Part shown: one piece after another, positions 36,729-46,905 of the stretch
Numbering within the stretch: position 1 is the first letter of the stretch
Layout of the letters: each line of letters begins with the position of its first letter
Assembly (NCBI RefSeq): GCF_013044505.1
Contig: NZ_JABERD010000014.1
Coordinates: forward strand, 26,544 to 90,543
DNA: 64,000 bases
Direction of reading: 5' to 3'
Source: Streptomyces sp. S3(2020)
GTDB lineage: Bacteria > Actinomycetota > Actinomycetes > Streptomycetales > Streptomycetaceae
Translations under genes and position numbers: made by a program
The notes under the pieces: generated by a model
Database searches by the model: none
The model's input: only the letters and a program-made list of their open reading frames with translations
Told to the model about the DNA's origin: nothing

Positions 36729-39272
36729 TCACGACGTGGCCGCCGCCGGCAGGTCCGGCTGTTCCGGTCGCCGTTCCGGTGCCGTCCGTAGCGCGAGCAC
36801 CATGGTGAGGCCTCCCCCAGGCGTGTCCTCGGCGTGGAGCGTGCCGCCGACGGCCTCGGCGAAGCCGCGCGCGACCGCGAGGCCGAGGCCGACTCCGGCG
36901 CCGCGGGGCGAGTCGCCGTAGCGCTGGAAGGGCTCGAAGATGCGGTCCTTGGCCTCGTCCGGGACACCGGGTCCGCGGTCGACGACCCGTACCTCGACCC
37001 GGTCGGCGATGGCACTCGCCGACACCAGGACCCGCTCACCCGGCGGGCTGTGCTTGACGGCGTTCTCGACGACGTTGGCGACGGCCCGTTCCAGCAGTCC
37101 CCGGTCGACGTGGACCATGGGCAGGGTCTCGGGGATGTCGAGGTCCACGCTGTCCTCGGGCACCCCGCCGAGCGCCATGGGCACGACCTCGTCGAGGTCG
37201 GTCTCGCGGATGATCGGGGTGACGGTGCCGGTCTGGAGGCGGGACATGTCGAGCAGGTTGCCGACCAGGAGGTCGAGCCGGTCGGCGCCCTCCTCGATGG
37301 CCTCAAGCAACTCCGCCTGATCCTCCTCGGACCACGCGACGTCCTCGGAGCGCAGCGAGGACACGGACGCCTTGATGCCGGCCAGCGGGGTGCGCAGGTC
37401 GTGGCTGACGGCGGCGAGCAGCGCGGTGCGGATGCGGTTGCCCTCGGCCAGTTCCTTGGCGCGGTCGGCCTCCTGCCGGAGGCGTCGGCGGTCCAGGACG
37501 ACGGCGGCCTGCGCGGCGAACGCGGCCAGTACCCGGCGGTCGGCGGCCGGAAGCACCCGGCCGCGCAGGGACAGGGCCATGTGGTCGCCGACGGGTACGT
37601 CGACGTCGGCTTCCTCGGGGTGCTCGGCGGGGCGGGGTCCCACGCTGCCGGCGCGGGTCCAGGGATCCGTCTCGCCGGTCCGCTCCAGCAGGGCCACCGA
37701 CTCCATGCCGAAGGTCTCGCGGACCCGTTCCAGCAGTTCCTCCAGCGAGGTCTCGCCGCGCAGGACGTTGCCCGCGAGGAAGGACAGGATCTCCGACTCG
37801 GCCCGCAGCCGTGCCGCCTGGTGGGTGCGGCGGGCCGCGACGTCCACCACGGAGGCCACCGACACGGCGACCCCGACGAAGATCGCGATGGCGACGATGT
37901 TCTTCGGGTCGGCGATGGTCAGGGTGTGGACGGGCGGGGTGAAGAACCAGTTGAGCAGGAGGGAGCCCACCACCGCGGAGGCCAGCGCCGGGACGAGCCC
38001 GCCCAGCAGGGCCGCCGCCACGGTCAGGGTGAGGTACAGCAGCATGTCGTTGGCGAGGCCGACGTCCGGGGCGGCGCCGGTGAGGAGCCAGGTGAGGAGG
38101 ACGGGGCCCAGTACGCCGACGAGCCAGCCCCGGACGACCCGGGAGCGGCCCAGCCGTGCTCCGCGTGCCACCGGCAGTCCGCGGCCCTTGCCCGCCTCGT
38201 CGTGGGTGATCAGGTGGACGTCGAGGTCCGGTCCTGAGTCCCGGGCCACGGTCGCGCCGACGCCCGGTCCGAAGGCGTACTGCCAGCCGCTGCGCCGGGA
38301 GACGCCGAGGACGATCTGGGTGGCGTTGGCCCCGCGCGCGAAGTCCAGCAGGGCCGCCGGTATGTCCTCCCCTACGACCTGGTGGAAGGTGCCGCCGAGG
38401 TCCTCGACGAGGGTGCGCTGGTCGGCCAGTTCCTTCGGGGAGGCGGTGGTCAGGCCGTCGCTGCGGGAGATGTACACGGCCATGACCTCGCCGCCGGCAC
38501 CCTTCTCGGCGAGCCGCGCGGCCCGCCGGATCAGGGTGCGCCCCTCCGGACCGCCGGTCAGCCCGACCATGATCCGCTCCCGCGAACCCCAGATCGCCGA
38601 GACCCGGTGCTCGCTGCGGTACTCGGTGAGATACGCGTCGACGCGGTCCGCCACCCACAGCAGCGCCAGCTCCCGCAGGGCGGTGAGGTTGCCCGGCCGG
38701 AAGTAGTTGGAGAGGGCCGCGTCGACCTTGTCCGGCTTGTAGATGTTCCCGTGGGCCATGCGGCGGCGCAGCGCCTGAGGTGACATGTCGACCAGTTCGA
38801 TCTGGTCGGCCCGCCGTACCACTTCGTCGGGTACGGTCTCGCGCTGCCGTACCCCGGTGATCGACTCGACGATGTCGCCGAGCGACTCCAGGTGCTGGAT
38901 GTTGACGGTCGAGATCACGTCGATGCCGGCGGCCAGCAGTTCCTCCACGTCCTGCCAGCGCTTGGTGTTGCGGGAGCCGGGGATGTTGGTGTGGGCGAGT
39001 TCGTCGACCAGGGCGACCTGGGGCCGGCGGGCCAGGACGGCGTCCACGTCCATCTCGGTGAAGACGCTGTCCCGGTAGGCGAGTTCCTTGCGCGGAGTCT
39101 GTTCCAGGCCGTGCAGCATCACCTCGGTGCGCGGCCTGCGGTGGTGTTCCACGAAGGCGACCACGCAGTCCGTACCGCGCTCGATCCGGCGGTGGGCCTC
39201 GGAGAGCATGGCGTAGGTCTTGCCGACGCCCGGTGCCGCGCCGAGGTAGATCCGAAGCTTGCCGCGTGCCAT
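36729..39272 (-). CDS. kdpD: KdpD osmosensitive K+ sensor histidine kinase
   Basis: 847 aa. KdpD domain with Walker-type GAAPGVGKT (about 11-19), a Usp-like domain (about 250-360), four membrane helices (DUF4118, about 390-490), a GAF-like domain, HisKA with His624 in VSHDLRTPL, and HATPase_c with VVENAVKHSP and DRGPGVPDE. It senses low K+/osmotic state and controls KdpE. The ATG at 39272 is 1 base after the kdpE stop. C-terminal basic or Ala-rich tail only. Compared with the second copy at 46.9-49.4 kb, all functional motifs are intact in both. Confidence 0.96.
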   Translation of the reverse strand: MARGKLRIYLGAAPGVGKTYAMLSEAHRRIERGTDCVVAFVEHHRRPRTEVMLHGLEQTPRKELAYRDSVFTEMDVDAVLARRPQVALVDELAHTNIPGSRNTKRWQDVEELLAAGIDVISTVNIQHLESLGDIVESITGVRQRETVPDEVVRRADQIELVDMSPQALRRRMAHGNIYKPDKVDAALSNYFRPGNLTALRELALLWVADRVDAYLTEYRSEHRVSAIWGSRERIMVGLTGGPEGRTLIRRAARLAEKGAGGEVMAVYISRSDGLTTASPKELADQRTLVEDLGGTFHQVVGEDIPAALLDFARGANATQIVLGVSRRSGWQYAFGPGVGATVARDSGPDLDVHLITHDEAGKGRGLPVARGARLGRSRVVRGWLVGVLGPVLLTWLLTGAAPDVGLANDMLLYLTLTVAAALLGGLVPALASAVVGSLLLNWFFTPPVHTLTIADPKNIVAIAIFVGVAVSVASVVDVAARRTHQAARLRAESEILSFLAGNVLRGETSLEELLERVRETFGMESVALLERTGETDPWTRAGSVGPRPAEHPEEADVDVPVGDHMALSLRGRVLPAADRRVLAAFAAQAAVVLDRRRLRQEADRAKELAEGNRIRTALLAAVSHDLRTPLAGIKASVSSLRSEDVAWSEEDQAELLEAIEEGADRLDLLVGNLLDMSRLQTGTVTPIIRETDLDEVVPMALGGVPEDSVDLDIPETLPMVHVDRGLLERAVANVVENAVKHSPPGERVLVSASAIADRVEVRVVDRGPGVPDEAKDRIFEPFQRYGDSPRGAGVGLGLAVARGFAEAVGGTLHAEDTPGGGLTMVLALRTAPERRPEQPDLPAAATS

Positions 39273-39273
39273 G

Positions 39274-39957
39274 TCATCCCTCGAAGCGGTAGCCCATGCC
39301 GGGCTCGGTGATCAGATAGCGCGGGTGGGAGGGCTCCGTCTCGAGTTTGCGGCGGAGCTGGGCCATGTAGACCCGCAGGTAGTTGGTCTTGCTGCGCTGC
39401 GAGACGCCCCACACCTCCTGGAGGAGGTGCTTCTGGGTGATCAGCCGTCCCGGGTTGGTCACCAGGATCTCCAGCAGGTGCCATTCGGTGGGGGTCAGCC
39501 GTACGTCCCGCCCGCCGCGGACGACCTTCTTGGCGAGCAGGTCGATGGTGAAGTCCGCCGTCTCGACCAGCGTCGTCTCGGGCACGAGCGACGCGTCCTC
39601 GGTGCGGCGGACGGCGGCCCGCAGCCGGGCCAGCAGTTCGTTCATGCTGAACGGCTTGGTGATGTAGTCGTCGGCGCCGGCGTCGAGCGCGGCCACCTTC
39701 TCCTCGGAGCCCTGCCGGGCGGACAGCACCAGGATGGGCATACGGCTCCAGCCGCGCAGTCCTTTGATGATGTCGACGCCGTCCATGTCGGGCAGGCCGA
39801 GGTCGAGCAGGACCACGTCGGGCTGGCGGGCGGCGGCGAGCCGGAGGGCCGTGGCTCCGTCGGGGGCGGCGTCCACTCCGTACTTGCGTGCCTGAAGGTT
39901 GATGACGAGGGCCCGTACGAGCTGCGGGTCGTCCTCCACCACGAGCACCCGGGTCAT
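39274..39957 (-). CDS. kdpE: KdpE response regulator
   Basis: 227-aa OmpR/PhoB-type regulator: REC domain with DD pair (VVEDDPQL), phospho-Asp in VVLLDLGLPDMDG (about residue 52) and Lys in DYITKPF, followed by a winged-helix DNA-binding domain (about 130-225: LTPTEWHLLEILVTNPG, KTNYLRVYMAQLRRKLE). It activates kdpFABC under low K+. PhoB-type regulators bind direct repeats with an 11-bp period, matching the repeats found before genes in this region. Confidence 0.96.
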   Translation of the reverse strand: MTRVLVVEDDPQLVRALVINLQARKYGVDAAPDGATALRLAAARQPDVVLLDLGLPDMDGVDIIKGLRGWSRMPILVLSARQGSEEKVAALDAGADDYITKPFSMNELLARLRAAVRRTEDASLVPETTLVETADFTIDLLAKKVVRGGRDVRLTPTEWHLLEILVTNPGRLITQKHLLQEVWGVSQRSKTNYLRVYMAQLRRKLETEPSHPRYLITEPGMGYRFEG

Positions 39958-39988
39958 GGGTGTGTGCCTTTCCTGTCTTCATGGCGGT

Positions 39989-40032
39989 GGGAGCCGGCGG
40001 GTCCGGGGTGCTTTCCCCGGCCGCCGGCTCCC
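39989..40032 (-). terminator. Strong hairpin between kdpC and kdpE
   Basis: Outer arms GGGAGCCGGCGG and CCGCCGGCTCCC (12 bp) and inner arms CCGGGG/CCCCGG (6 bp), with a 2-base bulge and a short loop. It fills half the 95-bp gap after kdpC. It probably ends or attenuates the kdpFABC message before kdpED, or sets their relative levels. There is no U-run, common in this genus. Confidence 0.65.
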
Positions 40033-40052
40033 GACTGGGTCGCGTGGGGCCG

Positions 40053-40685
40053 TCACTTGTCCGCTGCGAGGTCCTTGAGCGCGATGTTGAGTTCCAGGAC
40101 GTTCACCCGGGGCTCACCGATGAAGCCGAGGGTGCGGCCCTCGGTGTGGTCGTCGACCAGCTTCCGCACCTGGGCGACGGTCAGGCCGTTCCGCTCGGCG
40201 ATCCGGTGGACCTGGAGGTCGGCGTAGGCCGGGGAGATGTCCGGGTCCAGGCCGGAACCGGAGGACGTCACCGCGTCGGCGGGTACCTGGGAGGGCCGGA
40301 CCTTGTAGTCGGCGGTGGAGTTCTCCTTGACGACCTTGGCCTTGGCCTCCTTCACCCACTTGATGAGCTCGGCGTTGTCACCGGAGCGGTTGGTCGCGCC
40401 GGACAGGATCAGCTTGTACTGCGTGTTGACCGAGTTCTCGCCCAGTCCGTTGGCGGGACGGGGCTGGAAGTAGTCCAGGCTGTAGCCCTGTTGGCCGATG
40501 AGCGACGAACCGACGACCTTGCCGTCCGCCTTGATCTCGGAGCCGTTCGCCTTGTTGTTGAAGAGCGCCTGGGCCACCCCCGTGACCAGCAGCGGGTAGA
40601 TGACACCCGTCACCAGGGTCAGGACGAGCAGGGCCCGCAGACCCGCCCCCAGCAGCCGGGCGGTGTTCGTAACCGAGTTGTTCAT
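40053..40685 (-). CDS. kdpC: KdpC subunit of K+-transporting ATPase
   Basis: 210 aa, one N-terminal membrane helix (about 13-35) and an extracytoplasmic domain with the family motif SGLDPDISPAYADLQVHRIA and GEPRVNVLELNIAL. KdpC joins KdpA and KdpB and raises K+ affinity. The gene starts 6 bases after kdpB, in the same operon. Confidence 0.96.
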   Translation of the reverse strand: MNNSVTNTARLLGAGLRALLVLTLVTGVIYPLLVTGVAQALFNNKANGSEIKADGKVVGSSLIGQQGYSLDYFQPRPANGLGENSVNTQYKLILSGATNRSGDNAELIKWVKEAKAKVVKENSTADYKVRPSQVPADAVTSSGSGLDPDISPAYADLQVHRIAERNGLTVAQVRKLVDDHTEGRTLGFIGEPRVNVLELNIALKDLAADK

Positions 40686-40691
40686 GACGGG

Positions 40692-42820
<2,129 letters not shown>

Positions 42821-42824
<4 letters not shown>

Positions 42825-44485
42825 GACGCCAGCCCCTCGGCCAGCGGCCCCAGCGCCAGCGCCGGGAAGTAGGTCAGACCGGTGATGATCAGGATCGCGC
42901 CCACCAACAGGCCCACGAACAGCGGCTTGTTGGTTCGCAGGGTGCCCGCGGTCTCCGGGACGGGCCGCTGCTCGGCGAGCGAACCGGCGAGCGCCAGCAC
43001 GAACACCATCGGCAGGAAGCGGCCGAACAGCATGCACAGGCCGAGCGTGCTGTTGAACCACTGCGTGTCCGCGTTCAGACCGGCGAAGGCCGAGCCGTTG
43101 TTGTTCGAGGCGGACGTGTAGGCGTACAGGATCTCGGAGAACCCGTGTGCCCCGCTGTTGGTCATCGAGTTGCCCGGCGTGGGCAGCGCCATCGCGGCGG
43201 CGGTGAAGACCAGCACCAGCGCCGGGGTGATGAGGATGTAGCAGGCCGCCAGCTTGATCTCGCGGGTGCCGATCTTCTTGCCCAGGTACTCCGGGGTGCG
43301 GCCGACCATCAGCCCGGCGATGAACACCGCGATGATCGCCATGATCAGCATGCCGTAGAGGCCGGACCCGGTTCCGCCGGGCGCGATCTCGCCCAGCATC
43401 ATGCCGAGCATCGTGATGCCGCCGCCCAGCCCGGTGAAGGAGGAGTGGAAGGAGTCCACGGCGCCGGTCGAGGTGAGTGTGGTCGCCGTGGCGAAGATCG
43501 ACGAGCCGCCGACGCCGAAGCGGACTTCCTTGCCCTCGTAGGCCCCGCCGGCGATGTCGAACGCCGGACCGTGGTGGGCGAACTCGGTCCACATCATCAG
43601 GGCGGTGAAGCCGATCCAGATGGTGGCCATGGTGGCGAGGATCGCGTAGCCCTGCTTGACCGAGCCGACCATGAGGCCGAAGGTGCGGGTCAGCGCGAGC
43701 GGGATGGCGAGGATCAGGAAGATCTCGAAGAGGTTCGTGAACGGGGTGGGGTTCTCGAAGGGGTGGGCGGAGTTGGCGTTGAAGTAGCCGCCGCCGTTGG
43801 TGCCCAGCTCCTTGATGGCCTCCTGGGAGGCGACCGCGCCCCCGTTCCACTGCTGCGAGCCGCCCATGAACTGACCGACCTCGTGGATGCCGGAGAAGTT
43901 CTGGATGGCACCGCAGGCGACGAGCACGATCGCGGCGAGGATCGAGAACGGCACCAGGATGCGCACGACACCACGGACCAGGTCGGACCAGAAGTTGCCG
44001 AGCTCACCGGTCCTGGAGCGCGCGAACCCTCGTACCAGAGCCACCGCGACGGCGATTCCGACGGCCGCGGATACGAAGTTCTGCACGGCCAGACCGGCGG
44101 TCTGCACGACATGGCCCATGGCCTGCTCGCCGTAGTACGACTGCCAGTTGGTGTTCGTGACGAACGAGACCGCCGTGTTGAACGCCTGGTCGGGGTCGAT
44201 CGAGGTGAAGCCGAGCGAGCCGGGCAGGACGCCCTGGAGCCGCTGGAGCAGGTAGAGGAACAGCACGCTCACGGCGGAGAAGGCGAGCACTCCGCGCAGG
44301 TAGGCGGGCCAGCGCATCTCGGTGTTCGGGTTGGCACCGATGCCCTTGTAGATCCACTTCTCGACGCGCCAGTGCCGGTCGGAGGTGTAGACCTTGGCCA
44401 TGTGGTTGCCGAGGGGGATGTAGACGAGTGCCAGCGCGCCTATGAGGGCGAGCAGCTGGAGGACGCCGGCGAGTACGGGACCCAT
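42821..44485 (-). CDS. kdpA: KdpA K+-translocating subunit
   Basis: 554-aa channel-like subunit of the SKT superfamily, ten predicted helices, four selectivity-loop segments including [21 protein letters not shown] and STGAVDSF. It starts with [18 protein letters not shown]. It begins 7 bases after the kdpF stop and overlaps kdpB by 4 bases. Confidence 0.96.
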
Positions 44486-44492
44486 GTGGCTC

Positions 44493-44582
44493 TCAGAACC
44501 TCTCCGGGAAGATCAGGGCGAGGACGAGATAGCCCAGCAGGGCGACGGCCACGACGAGGCCGACGATGTTCTCGGCGGTCAC
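44493..44582 (-). CDS. kdpF: KdpF small stabilising peptide
   Basis: 29-residue single-helix peptide ([25 protein letters not shown]..., ending PERF) that stabilises the Kdp complex. GTG start at 44582 overlaps the stop of the preceding 27-aa peptide gene. Its size, hydrophobic core and position before kdpA match KdpF. Confidence 0.92.
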   Translation of the reverse strand: MTAENIVGLVVAVALLGYLVLALIFPERF

Positions 44583-44662
44583 AGCTTCGTCACCCCCTTG
44601 GCGACGAGGGCCACCAGCGCGAAACCCGCGATGATGGCGATGACGAAGGCCAGATCGGCCAT
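44579..44662 (-). CDS. 27-aa membrane peptide preceding kdpF
   Basis: MADLAFVIAIIAGFALVALV plus a short KGVTKL tail: one hydrophobic helix followed by lysines. ATG 44662 has CAGGAG 9 bases upstream, and its TGA overlaps the kdpF GTG, so it is translated with the operon. I know no name for it. It could be a second KdpF-like stabiliser or a regulator of the complex. Confidence 0.7.
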   Translation of the reverse strand: MADLAFVIAIIAGFALVALVAKGVTKL

Positions 44663-44739
44663 CGCGAACTCCTGGAGTGAGGTTCGTTGGAAAGGGACAG
44701 CTAGAGGAAACCGCCTCTTCGGCCCGATCGGACCGTCCG

Positions 44740-44788
44740 TTGACGGCTCCCTTACGGCGGCACCCACGGCTTTGACGGAACCCATACG
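44740..44788 (-). promoter_or_regulatory. Two KdpE-like repeats upstream of the kdpF operon
   Basis: Reading toward kdpF, CGTAAG-N5-CGTCAA (44756-44740) and CGTATG-N5-CGTCAA (44788-44772). Each has an 11-bp period, and the two copies are 15/18 identical over the span CCGTAnGGGnnCCGTCAA. A possible -10 TAGCTG lies about 37 bp downstream (44703-44698), placing the nearer repeat where a PhoB-type activator would touch polymerase. Confidence 0.65.
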
Positions 44789-44826
44789 GCCGTGATCCGT
44801 ACCGGCCTGCCAGCCGATGGTCCGGC

Positions 44827-46668
44827 TCACGGCAGCCGGAAGCGGAGCCGGCAGATCACCGCGTCCGTCTCCCGCCGTACGGCATGGGCGACGACCGCGC
44901 CCCGCTGGTTCTGCAACATCCGCTGCCACAGCCGCTCCGGCTCGGTCTCCGGGATCAGCACGGTGACCTGGGCCGCGGGTTCGGTCGCGGCCACCTCACG
45001 GACGTAGGCGGCGATCGGGCGGCCCAGACCGCGCCGCTCGCAGACCAGCCCGACCAGGGGCACACGCGGGTCCCACTCGGCCCAGGAGCGCTCCAGGGCG
45101 TGCAGCGCGGCCCAGTCCTCGGGGTCGGGGTAGCAGACGGTCACCGCGCGGACCTCGTCGCCGAGGGAGGAGGCCGCCGTCAGGGCCTCCGAGGTGAGCC
45201 GGGACAGGGAGGAGACGGGCACGATCACGAGCGAGCGCTCCCGGTGCGGGGTCTCCGGGATGCGCCCGAGGCCCAGCCGCTCGCCGATCCGGCCGTAGGC
45301 GCGGTGCACGGTCTCGAAGGCGACCACGAGGAGTGGCAGGGCGATGACGATCAGCCAGGCGCCCTCCTGGAACTTCTCCACCGTGACGACGACGGCCGCG
45401 ATGCCGGTGAGGAGCGCGCCGGAGCCGTTGAGCAGCGTCTTGCCGCGCCACCCAGGCCCCTTGTCGAGGCGCCAGTGCCGGACCATGCCCACCTGGGCGA
45501 TCGTGAAGCCGACGAAGACACCGATGGCGAAGAGCGGCACGAGGGTGTTGGTGTCGCCGCCGGAGAAGACCAGCAGCGCGGCCGAGACGAGGGCCAGGGC
45601 GAGGACCCCGTGGCGGTGGACCTGCCGGTCGGCCTTCAGGGCGAAGACGTGCGGCGCGTAGTTGTCGCGGGCCAGCAGCTTCAGCAGCACCGGCAGTCCG
45701 CCGAAGGAGGTGTTCGCGGACAGGGCCAGCAGGATCATCGTCGCGAACTGGATCACGTAGAAGGCCCAGTTGTGGCCGAGCGAGGCGTCCGCGAGCTGCG
45801 CGAGGACGGTGACGCCCTCGACGGGCTGGAGGTGGAAGCGGGAGATCAGCACCGACAGCCCGATCAGCATGACGCCGAGCACGGCGCCGAGGGCGACCTC
45901 CGCGCGCTGGGCCCGTCGGGCGCGCGGGACGCGGAAGGACGGCACGGCGTTGGCGATGGCCTCGACACCGGTGAGCGCGGCACACCCCGAGGCGAAAGCC
46001 TTCAGCAGGAGCAACGCGCCCACCGTGGTGGCGTTGTCCGCGAGCACGGAGGCATGACCGTCCGCGGTCGCCGTACTCACCGGCCCGGACCGGAAGAGAC
46101 CGACGGCGATCAGCACGAAGATCGACCCGACGAACACCACCGTCGGCACGATGAAGGCCCGCGCCGACTCCACGATGCCCCGCAGGTTCACCGCCGTGAT
46201 CAGCACCAGCACGGCCAGGCACAACCACAGCCGGTCGTCGTACAGCCCCGGGAGAGCCGAGGTCAGCGCCGCCACTCCGGCCGTGACGGCCACGGCGACG
46301 TTGAGGACGTAGTCCAGGACCAGGGAGGCCGCTGCCACCAGGCCGGTGCGCGCGCCCAGGTGGGTCTTCGCGACGGCGTAGGAGCCGCCGCCGTCCGGGA
46401 AGGCCGCGATCACCTGCCGGTACGAGGCCACCAGCACCACCAGCAGGGCGGCGATGGCCAGCGTGACGGGCATCGTGAAGCCCAGGCCATGCGCCCCGGC
46501 GGCCGCCAGGACGAGGACGATCGCCTCGGGGCCGTAGGCCACCGACGCCATCGCGTCCAGGGAGAGCGCGGCCAGGCCGGTGACGGCGGTCAGCCGATGG
46601 CGTTCACCGGTGTCAGGTGGCTCCTCGCCGGCGGGGGCGGCGTTCGGCTCGGTGGTCAGGACGGACAT
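44827..46668 (-). CDS. KimA-type K+ importer (APC superfamily)
   Basis: 613 aa, about 12 membrane helices (residues 25-480) and a Usp-like cytosolic domain (about 490-613). The helix-1 segment SLDAMASVAYGPEAIVLVL, SYRQVIAAFPDGGGSYAVAK, LLLKAFASGCAALTGVEAI and LALSANTSFGGLPVL closely follow the pattern of Bacillus KimA (YdaO), a high-affinity proton-coupled K+ importer that c-di-AMP inhibits there. ATG 46668 has GAAGGAG upstream. Lying between kdpF and a second kdpD and preceded by a KdpE-like repeat, it should be part of the same response. An amino-acid permease role is the weaker alternative. Confidence 0.83.
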   Translation of the reverse strand: MSVLTTEPNAAPAGEEPPDTGERHRLTAVTGLAALSLDAMASVAYGPEAIVLVLAAAGAHGLGFTMPVTLAIAALLVVLVASYRQVIAAFPDGGGSYAVAKTHLGARTGLVAAASLVLDYVLNVAVAVTAGVAALTSALPGLYDDRLWLCLAVLVLITAVNLRGIVESARAFIVPTVVFVGSIFVLIAVGLFRSGPVSTATADGHASVLADNATTVGALLLLKAFASGCAALTGVEAIANAVPSFRVPRARRAQRAEVALGAVLGVMLIGLSVLISRFHLQPVEGVTVLAQLADASLGHNWAFYVIQFATMILLALSANTSFGGLPVLLKLLARDNYAPHVFALKADRQVHRHGVLALALVSAALLVFSGGDTNTLVPLFAIGVFVGFTIAQVGMVRHWRLDKGPGWRGKTLLNGSGALLTGIAAVVVTVEKFQEGAWLIVIALPLLVVAFETVHRAYGRIGERLGLGRIPETPHRERSLVIVPVSSLSRLTSEALTAASSLGDEVRAVTVCYPDPEDWAALHALERSWAEWDPRVPLVGLVCERRGLGRPIAAYVREVAATEPAAQVTVLIPETEPERLWQRMLQNQRGAVVAHAVRRETDAVICRLRFRLP

Positions 46669-46796
46669 GGATGGGGGCTCCTTCTCGCCTCGGTCGCGCA
46701 CGAGGGCTGAGGTGTGCGCGGCGGCATCCAGGTTCTGTCCGTTCCCGGCCGCGTCCGACGGTTCCTTGCGGGTTCTTCGCGCCCGACGGGCAGACC

Positions 46797-46905
46797 CTGA
46801 CGGAGCCTTGACGGACTGTGTGACCTGGGCGGGTTCGCTGCGTCCGGCCGGTGTGCCGTGGTCGAGGGGTGGAGAGCCGTCGGCTGTCCGTCAGAGGCGT
46901 GTCAA
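46797..46905 (-). promoter_or_regulatory. KdpE-like repeats upstream of kimA
   Basis: CGTCAA-N5-CGTCAG reading toward kimA (46813-46797, about 130 bp from its ATG). A second pair in the opposite orientation, CGTCAG-N5-TGTCAA (46889-46905), overlaps the 3' end of the upstream kdpD copy. The 11-bp period matches the other sites. The remaining kimA leader (46669-46796) has no obvious riboswitch fold by eye. Confidence 0.55.

Noticed and set aside
46669..46796. Possible c-di-AMP (ydaO-type) riboswitch before kimA
   Set aside because: I looked for the conserved helices by eye and could not find them; a covariance-model search would decide.
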